Below, piece by piece: positions 52,819-61,800 of a stretch of 64,000 nt of DNA. The notes beneath the pieces are model-generated. The model searched no databases and had not been told where the DNA came from. It saw only the letters and a program-made list of their open reading frames with translations. The DNA lies in NCBI RefSeq assembly GCF_016623495.1, contig NZ_JAEHHL010000001.1:620001-684000 (forward strand). The letters are read 5' to 3'. The stretch comes from Thermohalobaculum xanthum. GTDB lineage: Bacteria > Pseudomonadota > Alphaproteobacteria > Rhodobacterales > Rhodobacteraceae. A program made the position numbers and the translations under genes. Numbering within the stretch: the first letter of the stretch is position 1; each line of letters begins with the position of its first letter.

Positions 52819-54042
52819 TCAGCTTTCTGGGCGGACCCTTACCTTGAGAACCGTGTTGGTCGCACTCTGGTGGATCAGGAGGCCGCCGTCGCTGGTCGGA
52901 CGCATATGGCGCACGATTCCAGCGTAGACGGGCGCGGTCGCCAAATTGCCTGACGGGATCGCCCAGGACTGGAAGGTTTCGGTGGCCGGATCGAACCTCA
53001 CCAGCGTGTCGGGCCGCTTGCCGGACTCGTTGTACCAGACGACACCGTCGATCAACGCGATCGCGTATGGGTGGCTGTCGGGTCCCGAAGGGCTTGGCCA
53101 TTCGCGGTTCTCGCCGGTAGCCGGGTCGTAGTGGCCGATCCGGCCGAGCGACGAATTGACGTACCAGATCGTTCCGTCTTCGGCGACGACGAGACGGCGG
53201 ATGGTGGTGCCCTCGTCGGAAACCGGGTGCTCCTCGACCGACAGCGTGTCGGGATCGAGTCGGTAAAGGCGCGGTGCGCCGTTCGCAGCGATCCAGACGC
53301 CGCCGTCGGGCGCGAGCTTAATGCCATAGGGCCGCGACTGGGCGACCGGCATGGTCACGAGGTCAACCTCGCCGCTTGCCGGGTCGAGACGGCCCGCCAT
53401 GTTCGAATGTTGGAGCGTGAAGAAAACGCGGCCATCGGCAGCAACAATGGCCGAGTGCGGATCACGCGCGGAAGGATCCGGCATCCGATACTCGGTGATC
53501 TCGCCCGTCGTCGGATCGACCACGCCCATCGTGCCGTTGCCGTTGCCTGTGTACCAGATGCGCCCGCTGGCGTCGGCGGTCACGGTGTGGGCGCGCGCGC
53601 CCGAAGGCAGCGGAAACTCGATGATCTCGCCGCTTGCCGGGTCGAGACGGGACACCACGTCCGCCCATTGCCCTGTCCACCAGATCGTGCCATCGGGAGC
53701 CTCGACCGGGTCGCGCGCGCGCTGGCCGAGCATCGGCCCTGACCAGGCCTGCCAATCGAGCTGGACCGGGCCCTCGATCAGCGTCGGGGCGCGGTCGTCG
53801 CGCGGCGGCCGGACCTCGGCCAGATAGGCGACTATGGTCGCGGAGTTCTCGGGATCCAGTTCGATCATCGTGTCGATCAGCGCCCGCCAGCCATCCTTGG
53901 TATAACCCATGCTGCGCTCGATCAGATCGGTCGAGTGGCATGCGGAACAGGTGCTCTCAACCAGTTCCAACCCCGACTGCGCGGTCGCTGGAAACGGCAT
54001 CAGCAAGATGGCGGAAAGGAGAAGACGACGAGCAGCGGGCAT
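52819..54042 (-). CDS. Cytochrome c-type domain fused to virginiamycin B lyase-like beta-propeller
   Basis: This is a 407-residue exported protein. The signal peptide ends at PATAQ. One haem c motif, CSACH (about residue 31), opens a short cytochrome-like domain that includes DLIERSMGYTKDGWRALIDTMIEL. From about residue 100 seven-bladed propeller repeats follow (for example APDGTIWWTGQWADVVSRLDPASGEIIEF, repeated with variation). Virginiamycin B lyase itself lacks haem, so antibiotic cleavage is unlikely. It is more likely a periplasmic redox or lactone-acting enzyme. GGGAGATCATCC precedes the ATG. Confidence 0.83.
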   Translation of the reverse strand: MPAARRLLLSAILLMPFPATAQSGLELVESTCSACHSTDLIERSMGYTKDGWRALIDTMIELDPENSATIVAYLAEVRPPRDDRAPTLIEGPVQLDWQAWSGPMLGQRARDPVEAPDGTIWWTGQWADVVSRLDPASGEIIEFPLPSGARAHTVTADASGRIWYTGNGNGTMGVVDPTTGEITEYRMPDPSARDPHSAIVAADGRVFFTLQHSNMAGRLDPASGEVDLVTMPVAQSRPYGIKLAPDGGVWIAANGAPRLYRLDPDTLSVEEHPVSDEGTTIRRLVVAEDGTIWYVNSSLGRIGHYDPATGENREWPSPSGPDSHPYAIALIDGVVWYNESGKRPDTLVRFDPATETFQSWAIPSGNLATAPVYAGIVRHMRPTSDGGLLIHQSATNTVLKVRVRPES

Positions 54043-54221
54043 GGATGATCTCCCTACTTCGGAACGACGTCGCGGCATTCACCTCGGCATCATGCCACAA
54101 TCGGCAACAACAGCCAGGCTCGCCCGACGAGCTACCCGACATTGGACTTCAACCGAGCCTCGTCACGGGGCGGTCCATCCGTCCACCGGGATCGCGCAGC
54201 CGGACAGATCGTGGGCAATCG

Positions 54222-54511
54222 GAGCTTCAGTCGGCGGGGCGATGGCTTAACAACCGGGCTCAGAATTCGCACCTATGACTGCGCAGGCGGGAGCGCGCGA
54301 TGCTCCGTTTAGGTGGATGCGACGTCTGCAGACCTTCGCCACCTCCCATTTCCAGGTCCACAACCACTTCAACCAGGAACGCAGCCTCTCCAGCAGAGCT
54401 CACATCGAGGCCAACACCGCATCGCGGCTCTCGCAGACTGGCGTCAGCTCGCCTCGGCACGAACGAGAGCGTCACTGTCCGCGCCGAGACCGGTTCGAAC
54501 TAGTCTGTCAG
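54222..54511 (+). pseudogene. IS6-family transposase remnant, copy 3, right piece
   Basis: This carries decayed codons of the transposase C-terminus: GRWLNNRAQNSHL at about 54230, then in another frame MLRFRWMRRLQTFA and HNHFNQERSLSSRAH. It ends with TCTGTCAG at 54504-54511, the right terminal repeat. It complements the left piece at 51455-51636 in the same orientation. The end overlaps the stop codon of the BatD-like gene. Confidence 0.75.
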
Positions 54512-55546
54512 CGCCTTGCCGCGCGGCTTCGGATGCAGCGGGTCGGCGGCGTCCGCTCCGGCAGCGGGGATGTCGCGTCTCGTCTTGGGGCTGGCGAGGA
54601 GCGCGACGGCACTTGGCAAGCAGTCAGCGCCGATGATGAAGGCAAGCCCGATCAACAAGCCCAGAGCGGCGGCCGTTGCCAAGATTGCGACCGAACGATC
54701 CTCAAACCAGACCGCGCCACCAATGGCCCGTCCAAAGCTCGCATAACCGAAGGGGACTGCCGGGATCACCGCCTCACGCATCTCGCGCGCCCGCGTATCG
54801 AACCAGGGGATCCGGATTTCCGGTAGCACGCCCGGCTCGCCGGTCTTGGGTCGCAGGTGCCATTGCCAGACAACGCTTGCGACCGGCCCTTCCGGTGTGA
54901 TCTGCAGGCTTCGTTCTTCGGGCGCGGCGAAGGTGATGAGCCACGGCTCTCGCATTTCGGGGCGGGGTGGCAGCATCTGGGGAAGAGCGCCAAGGGTCGT
55001 GATCCGCACGGTACGGGTGAGCGTCGCACCGTCCGGCAATGCTCCGGGATCGGCGCTCAGTTCATCGGTCAGTTCCAGGACGTCGGCCGAGAGGGTCGCA
55101 TCAGTCGATTTCCCGGGGTACGGCAGGGCGCTGAGGTGGATCGGTTCCGCCACGATCGCCACATCCTCCGGCTGGCCGCTTGCGCCCGTGACGCGCATCC
55201 GGTGTTCCAGCGGACCGAAGGACAGATTGCCCGGGCGCTTGGGGAACAGCGCGAGCCGACGCTCCATGACGACGACCGAGCGACCGTCGACCTGTCGGCG
55301 GCTCCACATGTCGCGATCGAGTTGGACCCATTCGAAATCGCCACCGCGCGGGATCTCCAACGCCTCCCTCAGGATGGTAAGGCCATAGATCCCGCGTAAT
55401 GTCGCGATGATCATCTCTCCCGTCACGGGCGGCGCCTCGCGCGGATCGAGTTCGATTGTCAGCCTGTCGGAAGAACGCCCGTCGGCCATTGCAATCAGCG
55501 GCACGAGCATGAGCGCCAGCACCAGAATTCCGGCCGCCCTCACCAT
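54500..55546 (-). CDS. BatD-like membrane-anchored protein
   Basis: This is a 348-residue protein with a signal peptide (MVRAAGILVLALMLVPLIAMA), an immunoglobulin-like beta-rich periplasmic part (about 25-265), and one membrane helix (about 283-306, ILATAAALGLLIGLAFII). It resembles BatD, which in other bacteria has 450 or more residues, and the MxaA proteins. It overlaps the TPR gene stop by 7 bases. The last three codons and the stop lie within the end of an IS remnant, so the C-terminus may have been altered by insertion. Confidence 0.72.
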   Translation of the reverse strand: MVRAAGILVLALMLVPLIAMADGRSSDRLTIELDPREAPPVTGEMIIATLRGIYGLTILREALEIPRGGDFEWVQLDRDMWSRRQVDGRSVVVMERRLALFPKRPGNLSFGPLEHRMRVTGASGQPEDVAIVAEPIHLSALPYPGKSTDATLSADVLELTDELSADPGALPDGATLTRTVRITTLGALPQMLPPRPEMREPWLITFAAPEERSLQITPEGPVASVVWQWHLRPKTGEPGVLPEIRIPWFDTRAREMREAVIPAVPFGYASFGRAIGGAVWFEDRSVAILATAAALGLLIGLAFIIGADCLPSAVALLASPKTRRDIPAAGADAADPLHPKPRGKALTD

Positions 55547-56166
55547 GGGTTGCCCTCCTCCGGAAGGATCAGGCCGTTGGCGAGCCGGCGCTCGTGCTCG
55601 GCGCGCAGGCGGCGCTTCAGGAACTCGCCGGGGTCGTCGGTGATCGCGTTCATCCAGTCGGCATCGGCGCTCAACGCGCCGACCTCCAGCGGTTTGCGGA
55701 TCTTCGAGGCGTCCGGCAGGCTCAGTCTTGCTGCCTCGGCGGAATCCGCGGCGCCGATCTTGGCGACCGCGGCAGCGATGCGCCCGTGGCCGCGCGCGTC
55801 GCCGATAACAGGCTCGACCATCGCCGCAACGATTCCGCGATTATGGCGCGCATCCTCGTCCGCCGGATTGGCGAAGAGCACAGCATCGAAATAGGCAACG
55901 GAAAGGGCATAGTCGCCCGTCGCCGCGAGGCTGAGGCCCCGGTTATACGTTGCCGATCGCCCTGCCCCGGCGAAGGCGGCATCGGCCTCGGCGTAGCGGC
56001 CCGCGCGATAGAGCGCGGCACCGCGCGCGACGGGGTCCGAGATCAACTCGGCGGCCAGCGACGGCAGGCCCAGCAACAGCGCCACTTTGCCAAGCGCACG
56101 AGGTCCGCCGAGCACAAGGCACAGTACCGAGGCAAGGCAGACGAGAAGTAGCCGCCGCCGTCCCAT
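55540..56166 (-). CDS. TPR-containing protein (BatC/BatE or MxaK type)
   Basis: This is a 208-residue protein with an N-terminal hydrophobic segment (residues 5-24) and tetratricopeptide-like helices (about 45-125: GAALYRAGRYAEADAAFAGAG, GDYALSVAYFDAVLFANPADEDARHNRG). It follows the vWA gene by one base and overlaps the BatD-like gene. Family members are membrane partners of the two vWA proteins. Confidence 0.78.
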   Translation of the reverse strand: MGRRRLLLVCLASVLCLVLGGPRALGKVALLLGLPSLAAELISDPVARGAALYRAGRYAEADAAFAGAGRSATYNRGLSLAATGDYALSVAYFDAVLFANPADEDARHNRGIVAAMVEPVIGDARGHGRIAAAVAKIGAADSAEAARLSLPDASKIRKPLEVGALSADADWMNAITDDPGEFLKRRLRAEHERRLANGLILPEEGNPW

Positions 56167-56167
56167 C

Positions 56168-57103
56168 TCAGCTTCCCCGTCGCCAGAGCGCCAGGGCCGG
56201 GACCATCGCGAGCATCAGCAGCCATCGCCCGATGTCGTGAAGGAGGAGCGCAGACAACGAGGCGTCCTCGGCAAGGCCCGAACGCCGAGCCGCCAGATGG
56301 CGGGAGACAGCTTCGGTATCGTGAGCATCGGTCAGAACGCCACCGCCCGCCGCAACGAGACGGCCGAGCGCCTCGGCATCCGCAAAGGGTACGCCTTGGG
56401 TCGCCGCGCCGCGATCCGGCTCAACCAGAACCGCGGAAAGCTTGCCGCCGACGTCGCGCACCCGCGTTGCTTCGCGGATCGCGCCGTCCCCTATCCCACC
56501 GCCATCCGTGATCAGCACGATGTCGGCAGTCCTGATGCCGGCAGCGCCCAGCCTCTCGCGCACGGCGGCAATCGCGCGATCGGGCCGGCTGCCCCTGACG
56601 GGCAAGGTCTCGGCATCGAGCACCGAGATCGGGGTCTCGAGCGTTGCGGGGTCATCGCTCGCCGGTCCGATCAGATAGGGCTCGCCCGCATAGAGCATGA
56701 GGCCGACGGGCCGGCCTGCCGCGCCGTGCAGCAGGGCCGCCGCGGCGGCCTGCGCGTCATCGAGCGAGCCGCCCTGTGTCATGGATGGCGACAGGTCCAT
56801 CACGATCATGACCTCATCGAGATTTCGGAGGGCAGGCGCGCCCTTACGCTGGATGGCCGGCCCGGCGAGCGCGACGGCGACCCCGGCCGCCGCGGCAAGA
56901 GGCGCCAGCCGCAGCGCCACCGATCCCCCTTTTGCCATCTGGCCGATCTCGCGCATTGCCGCCAACAGGGCCGGGTCGATCACGCGCGACCAGGCGCCCT
57001 CCTCCGGTGTGCGATGCCACTGCCAGGCCGTCAGCAAGCCGATCACCGGCAGGGCCAGCAGCCACCAGGGACGCAAGAGCCAGACGGGATCCCCGCCGAT
57101 CAT
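56168..57103 (-). CDS. von Willebrand factor A domain membrane protein BatB-like
   Basis: This is a 311-residue protein with hydrophobic helices at the N-terminus (VWLLRPWWLLALPVIGLLTAW, then about 55-78) and at the end (LLLMLAMVPALAL), enclosing a vWA domain (about 92-270). The metal site is VMIVMDLSPSM, with the DxSxS pattern kept, and VLITDGGG supplies the second Asp. It overlaps BatA by 4 bases. Together they would form a membrane complex with the MoxR chaperone. Confidence 0.85.
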   Translation of the reverse strand: MIGGDPVWLLRPWWLLALPVIGLLTAWQWHRTPEEGAWSRVIDPALLAAMREIGQMAKGGSVALRLAPLAAAAGVAVALAGPAIQRKGAPALRNLDEVMIVMDLSPSMTQGGSLDDAQAAAAALLHGAAGRPVGLMLYAGEPYLIGPASDDPATLETPISVLDAETLPVRGSRPDRAIAAVRERLGAAGIRTADIVLITDGGGIGDGAIREATRVRDVGGKLSAVLVEPDRGAATQGVPFADAEALGRLVAAGGGVLTDAHDTEAVSRHLAARRSGLAEDASLSALLLHDIGRWLLMLAMVPALALWRRGS

Positions 57104-58053
57104 GACTCGCGCCGGCGTAGTGCCAGGAGACAGGCAAGGCCAAGCGCGAGCGTCGCTGGCCAGGTCCAGTACTGTCGCTGGACCAGCAGGGGTGGTCGCA
57201 ATGCCGGGTTCGGCTCGAGCGTGTCGAGCGCCGCCGCCATCGCATCGAGATCTTCGAGCGTACGGACCCGAAAGCTCTCGCCCCCGCTGGCGGCGGCGAT
57301 GATCCGCAGCGTCTCGGCATCGACCGCATCGCGAGCGGCGGGCGCGCTTCCGAGATCCTGCGGACCCAGGGCAATGGTGTGTATGCGAATGCCATTCTCC
57401 GCCGCGAACGACGCTACTTCGCGTGGATCGATGCGACGCGCGGTATCGATCCCGTCCGAGAGCAGCACGACCACCCGTGTCTCGCCATCGGAACGCATCA
57501 CTCGCTTCATGGCGAGGCCAAGCCCATCGGACAGGGCCGTCGACCGGCCGGGAATGCCGATCGCCGCGCCGCGGATCGCCTCGGCCACCGCATCGATGTC
57601 GAACGTGAGCGGCGCCGCGACATAGGGCCGATCGCCGAACAGCACCAGCCCGACACGATCGCCGCGCCGACTGGCGACGAAGCGTGCCGCCACCCGCTTG
57701 ACCGCTTCGAGGCGCGAGATCGGGGCGCCGCCGAGCGAGAAGTCCTCTTTCTCCATGCTGCCCGACAGGTCGATCGCCAGCACGATATCCCGGCCCGACG
57801 CGGGGATCACGCCGGACGGCCCTGCCCGCTGCGGCCCCGCCAACGCGATGACGAGGCAGATCCAGAGCGCGGCATTCATCGCCCGATAGACGCGGTCTCT
57901 CCGCCGCGCGCCATCCGAGTCATCCAGCATCCCCGCGACCCCGGGCGGAAGGTAGAGCGCCATGGAACCGCCCGGGACAGGTGGCAGCACACGGCGCAGC
58001 ACCAACGGCAACGGCAGGAGGAACATCGCGAGCGGTGTGGCAAGGCTCCACAT
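57100..58053 (-). CDS. von Willebrand factor A domain membrane protein BatA-like
   Basis: This is a 317-residue protein with helices at about 5-22, 55-75 and near the C-terminus (WPATLALGLACLLAL). The vWA domain (about 85-270) carries DIVLAIDLSGSMEKEDF (MIDAS DxSxS) and VVVLLSDGID. I start at ATG 58053 (MWSLATPLAMFLLPLPLVL), 1 base after the DUF4381 stop. It is the first of two vWA genes, the usual order batA then batB. Confidence 0.87.
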   Translation of the reverse strand: MWSLATPLAMFLLPLPLVLRRVLPPVPGGSMALYLPPGVAGMLDDSDGARRRDRVYRAMNAALWICLVIALAGPQRAGPSGVIPASGRDIVLAIDLSGSMEKEDFSLGGAPISRLEAVKRVAARFVASRRGDRVGLVLFGDRPYVAAPLTFDIDAVAEAIRGAAIGIPGRSTALSDGLGLAMKRVMRSDGETRVVVLLSDGIDTARRIDPREVASFAAENGIRIHTIALGPQDLGSAPAARDAVDAETLRIIAAASGGESFRVRTLEDLDAMAAALDTLEPNPALRPPLLVQRQYWTWPATLALGLACLLALRRRES

Positions 58054-58054
58054 C

Positions 58055-58417
58055 TCAGCGCCCGCGCGCCTGCCCGAGGATCCGCGCGTCGATACGGGCA
58101 TGATCGACCGTCAGACCGGGACGATAAAGCGCCTCGCGCTCGCCCTGTTCGAGGGCGCGGCCCTGCTCGTGCAGGATCTCGGCCTGCCTCAGCAGCCGGA
58201 GCGGCGTGGGGAGGGTCAACAGGCGCGCCAGCCGCTCGCGAAGGTTCACGCGCGAAGGCTCCGTTCGCCGCAGGACCCGTCGGATCGGGAGAGAAATCAG
58301 CACGGCCAGCAGCAGCCCAAGGCCGAACGCCGCAACCATGTCCTGCGGTGCGACGGCAAGGAAGTCGTCGGGCAATCTCGGCGGCCGCAGGCGCGACGTC
58401 AGCTCAGCCGGGTCCAT
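58055..58417 (-). CDS. DUF4381 family protein
   Basis: This is a 120-residue protein with one transmembrane helix (about 28-45, DMVAAFGLGLLLAVLISLP) and a cytoplasmic helical tail. DUF4381 proteins are found between DUF58 and vWA genes in MoxR operons, as here. The ATG at 58417 overlaps the DUF58 gene by 14 bases; the longer open frame upstream is its alternate frame. Confidence 0.78.
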   Translation of the reverse strand: MDPAELTSRLRPPRLPDDFLAVAPQDMVAAFGLGLLLAVLISLPIRRVLRRTEPSRVNLRERLARLLTLPTPLRLLRQAEILHEQGRALEQGEREALYRPGLTVDHARIDARILGQARGR

Positions 58418-59315
58418 CCCGCAACCCTTCCAGCAGATTCTCGGCATCCGTATCCAACAGTCCGACCGTGCCCCGGACCGCCCGCAACCTTTCGATCCAG
58501 CCGCCCAGATGGTCGGCCTGCCCCGCAATCCGGCCGCGCCGAACTGCGCCCTCTTCCGAATAGTAGGAGAACCGACCGGGGGGGCGGTTGCGCTCGAAGG
58601 CATCGCGAAGAAGAAGCATCGCTATCCGACCGCGCCGCGCGAGCCTTGCGACATTTGCTTCCAGATCGGGGCCCGGATGGTCGAGGCTTGTCGCGCAAAG
58701 CACAGTCGACCCTGGCGTCACCCCTTTTGCGGCACGACCCAGCATCGCCCCAAGCGGCGGAACGTCCGTCGCAACGCCGCAGTGCGCGAGGGCCTTCGCA
58801 TGCCCGTGCGCCAGCGCCTCGGCGACCGCCGCCATCCCTGCCACGCGCGTCCGAGGGCGCAGCGCCGTCAGGCCCCGATCGTCGATGATCGCGAGCGCTA
58901 CCGCCCCGCCGCCGTCGACAACCCGCCACCCGGCTATGGCCAATGCCTCGGCCGCCGCGACCGACCGGAACCGCCGGCGGGTTCCCCAGAGCATCGGGCG
59001 GCGGAAATCCGCAACCAGCAGGACAATCCGCTCGCGCTCGTCGTGAAAGCTGCGGACGTGAAGCTCGCCGCGCCGCGCGGTCGCGGGCGCATCGATGCTG
59101 CGCAGCGGATCGCCTTCGACATAGGGCCGGATCTCACGGATGTCGCTGCCGCTGCCGGGGGCGGCGACCGACACGATACCGGGGCGATCCGCGGCTGGCA
59201 CGGTGAGGTCCGGGGCGTGGCGCGCGACCTCGCGCAGCCCCATCAGATACGCCGCGTCGAAGCCCGCGCCAGTGCCGGTGCAATCTCGCGGCATCGTCCT
59301 AGTAGGGCCGAACAT
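58404..59315 (-). CDS. DUF58 domain protein
   Basis: This is a 303-residue protein (296 from the second ATG at 59294). The DUF58 signature is SDIREIRPYVEGDPLRSIDAPATARRGELHVRSFHDE, and it is followed by a vWA-like half. Partners of MoxR ATPases carry this domain; the counterpart in methanol dehydrogenase operons is MxaS. It overlaps moxR by 17 bases if started at the first ATG. Confidence 0.85.
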   Translation of the reverse strand: MFGPTRTMPRDCTGTGAGFDAAYLMGLREVARHAPDLTVPAADRPGIVSVAAPGSGSDIREIRPYVEGDPLRSIDAPATARRGELHVRSFHDERERIVLLVADFRRPMLWGTRRRFRSVAAAEALAIAGWRVVDGGGAVALAIIDDRGLTALRPRTRVAGMAAVAEALAHGHAKALAHCGVATDVPPLGAMLGRAAKGVTPGSTVLCATSLDHPGPDLEANVARLARRGRIAMLLLRDAFERNRPPGRFSYYSEEGAVRRGRIAGQADHLGGWIERLRAVRGTVGLLDTDAENLLEGLRDGPG

Positions 59316-60294
59316 GATCGAGCAGGCGCGCGATGACGTCGCGCGTGGTCAGCCCCTCGGCCTCGGCCTGCCAGGTCAGCGCCAGCCGATGCGCCAGGAT
59401 ATCCGGGGCCAGATCGACGACATCCTCGGGCAATCCGTGATCGCGCCCTCTCAGATAGGCACGAGCCCGGACGGCCGCCGCAAGCGCAAGGCTGCCGCGC
59501 GGCGACACCGGATGCGCGATGTTTTTGCCAAGCTTGTGCGCTTCCCGCTCGCGCGTCGCGATCACCAGTCGCACGATATGGTCCTTCAGCGCGGGAGAGA
59601 GGTGAACCCTCGCCACGTCCTCGCGCGCCTTCAGCACATCCTCGCGCATCACGGGATGTGTCACGGGCAGCTGCTGCGTCAGCAGTTCGCTCTCGACCAT
59701 GTCCAGGATCGCGAGTTCGGACGCCTTGCCCGGAAACGTCAGGTCGACGCGCATCATGAAGCGGTCGAGCTGCGCCTCGGGCAATGGAAAGGTTCCCTCA
59801 TGCTCGATCGGGTTCTGTGTGGCGGCGACCATGAAGAGCTCGGGCAGACGCCGCGTCTCGCCGCCCGTCGTGACCTGACCCTCGGCCATCGCCTCGAGCA
59901 GGGCCGACTGCACCTTGGGGGGCGCCCGGTTGATCTCGTCGACCAGGACGAGCGCGTTGAAGATCGGCCCTGCGATGAAGTCGAAGGTCTCCGACCCTCG
60001 GCGAAACACCTGCATGCCGATCAGGTCCGCCGGCATCAGGTCCGGCGTGCACTGGACACGGCCGAAGGGCTCGGAGAGCGCCCCGGCAAGCCGCTTGACC
60101 GCGCGGGTCTTGGCAAGCCCCGGCGCGCCCTCGATCAGGACATGCCCGCCTGCCAGCAAGGCAATCAGCAATCGCTCGACCAGCGTCTCTAGCCCGACGA
60201 GCCCGGCGGAAATCTCTCGCGCAAGCCGGGGGATCGGCCGGTCGTCGATGGCCTCTCCGCTGTTGTCCGCGCTCCCGTCAACGCGATGGTCCAT
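59299..60294 (-). CDS. moxR: MoxR-family AAA+ ATPase
   Basis: This is a 331-residue ATPase acting as a chaperone for vWA-domain or metal-cofactor proteins. It has Walker A GAPGLAKTRAVKRLA (about residue 55), LMPADLIGMQVFRR, Walker B NALVLVDEINRAPPKVQSALLEAM, sensor 1 FMVAATQNPIEHEGTFPLPEAQLDRFMMRV and sensor 2 SPRGSLALAAA. All parts are standard. It is the first gene of the bat-like set, 123 bases after the histidine kinase gene. Confidence 0.94.
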   Translation of the reverse strand: MDHRVDGSADNSGEAIDDRPIPRLAREISAGLVGLETLVERLLIALLAGGHVLIEGAPGLAKTRAVKRLAGALSEPFGRVQCTPDLMPADLIGMQVFRRGSETFDFIAGPIFNALVLVDEINRAPPKVQSALLEAMAEGQVTTGGETRRLPELFMVAATQNPIEHEGTFPLPEAQLDRFMMRVDLTFPGKASELAILDMVESELLTQQLPVTHPVMREDVLKAREDVARVHLSPALKDHIVRLVIATREREAHKLGKNIAHPVSPRGSLALAAAVRARAYLRGRDHGLPEDVVDLAPDILAHRLALTWQAEAEGLTTRDVIARLLDHVRPY

Positions 60295-60417
60295 ACCGAA
60301 CCCCTTCTGCCGCCGTTACGCAGGACGACGCTAGCGCCGCGCTCCCCCTGCCGCCAGAGACGCATTCCCGATGTGGGCCGGGAAGATTTCCCGATCTCGG
60401 GGCACTTGAAGCGCGGC

Positions 60418-61800
60418 TCAGTCCTGCGCAGGCGGAATGGTCGCAACAACCTCGAATTTTTCTCCGCCCTGCTCGATGACAGTCTCACCCCCCAGGGCTT
60501 CGACCCTCTCCCGAATGCCGAGCAGGCCGAAGCCGGACGCCTCGTCCTCCTGCGGGTGGCCGACCGCACCGCCGCCATCATCCGCGACGGAGATCCGAAC
60601 CAGTCCGCCCGCCGCAACCGTCACACTGACCGACACCTGCGACGGCGCCCCGTGACGCATAGCGTTCGTCAGGCACTCCTGAACGATCCGGTAGACCGAG
60701 AGCGAAACGTCCTCGGCAAGGCCGTTGCAATCGCCCGAGATGCTCAATGTGAACCGGGTTCCCCCGCTGCGCGCGCGCCAGCCATTCACCATCCGGGTCA
60801 GGGCCAGTTCCAGGCCAAGCTGGTCAAGTTCGGGAGGGCGCAGCCTGAACAGCGCCCTCTTCAGATCGTCCATCATGTCAGCCGAGATCTGCGAGATCGT
60901 CCGCGCGTCCTCGGCCAGCTCGGCATCGTCGGGATCGGCACGACGCTCGATCGCGGCGGCGATCGCGCGGGTCGCTGTCAGGCACTGGCCGAACTGGTCG
61001 TGCAGTTCGCGCGCGATCATGCGCCGCTCGTTCTCCTGAACGCTGAAGAGCTTTCTCGTCAGCGCCTTGCGCTCGTCCCGCCCCCGCGCGAGGGCCGATG
61101 CGATGTCGTTGTAGGCCCTGGCCAGCCGGCGGAACTCGAGCGCCCGGAAGAGCGGCAGCCTCTGGCTGAAGTCGCCCGTCTCGAAGGCGCGAAGGCCGTG
61201 CAGGATCTGCCGAAACGGTAACAATGCGTGCCAGATGACGAGCGCGCTGAGCCCACCGATCGCAGTCGTCATCACCAGCGCGACGCCGAGCAGGACACGC
61301 ACCCGCGACCAGGCACGGCCATGCGCGGCCGTCGGGTCGAGATGCGCCGTAACCTCGCCATAGACGCGGTTGCGATAGATGACCTCGACCCTGGCTGGGC
61401 TGGGCGCATCCAGCAGGCCAGCGAAAATCCCACTGAACCATGCCGGTGGCGCGACCGCATCGGGATCCCAGGCGCCGCATCGACGGCGCTTCGTCTCGTC
61501 GGACTGGCCGAATTCGACGCAGACCCCCGGTGCGATCAGATAGGGGGCGGGATAGTCCTGCCAGTCGTAGAAGACGGGGCTGGGCGCGACGCCGCCAATG
61601 GATAGGCTCATCAGCCCGATATAGGTGGTGCGCGACCCGAAGAGCTCGGCCACGCGCTGCGCCGAGGCCTGCGCATCCCGGCGCAGCTCCGCCGCCGTAT
61701 CGCGCACCAGCCAGAGGGTGGCTATTCCGAGACAGAGCGTGCCGACCAGCAGAATTCGAAGCGCGATGCCGACGACGAGGCTGCGTCCCTCGCGCCTCAC
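60418..61800 (-). CDS. Sensor histidine kinase, NarX/UhpB type (HisKA_3)
   Basis: This is a 460-residue membrane kinase. TM1 is at about 8-30. A periplasmic sensor region of about 130 residues contains Cys residues and Trp-rich segments (CVEFGQSDETKRRRCGAWD). TM2 is at about 165-190 and a HAMP domain follows (about 190-240). The phosphorylated His lies in MIARELHDQFGQCLTATRAI and the ATP site includes ECLTNAMRHGAPS and GFGLLGIRERVEALGG. It starts with GTG overlapping the regulator stop, so the pair is coupled. The ligand is unknown. Confidence 0.92.
   Translation of the reverse strand: MRREGRSLVVGIALRILLVGTLCLGIATLWLVRDTAAELRRDAQASAQRVAELFGSRTTYIGLMSLSIGGVAPSPVFYDWQDYPAPYLIAPGVCVEFGQSDETKRRRCGAWDPDAVAPPAWFSGIFAGLLDAPSPARVEVIYRNRVYGEVTAHLDPTAAHGRAWSRVRVLLGVALVMTTAIGGLSALVIWHALLPFRQILHGLRAFETGDFSQRLPLFRALEFRRLARAYNDIASALARGRDERKALTRKLFSVQENERRMIARELHDQFGQCLTATRAIAAAIERRADPDDAELAEDARTISQISADMMDDLKRALFRLRPPELDQLGLELALTRMVNGWRARSGGTRFTLSISGDCNGLAEDVSLSVYRIVQECLTNAMRHGAPSQVSVSVTVAAGGLVRISVADDGGGAVGHPQEDEASGFGLLGIRERVEALGGETVIEQGGEKFEVVATIPPAQD

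Noticed and set aside
52819-54042. Virginiamycin B lyase (streptogramin resistance)
   Set aside because: The signal peptide and haem c motif are absent from true Vgb, and the propeller family is broad, so resistance is not supported.
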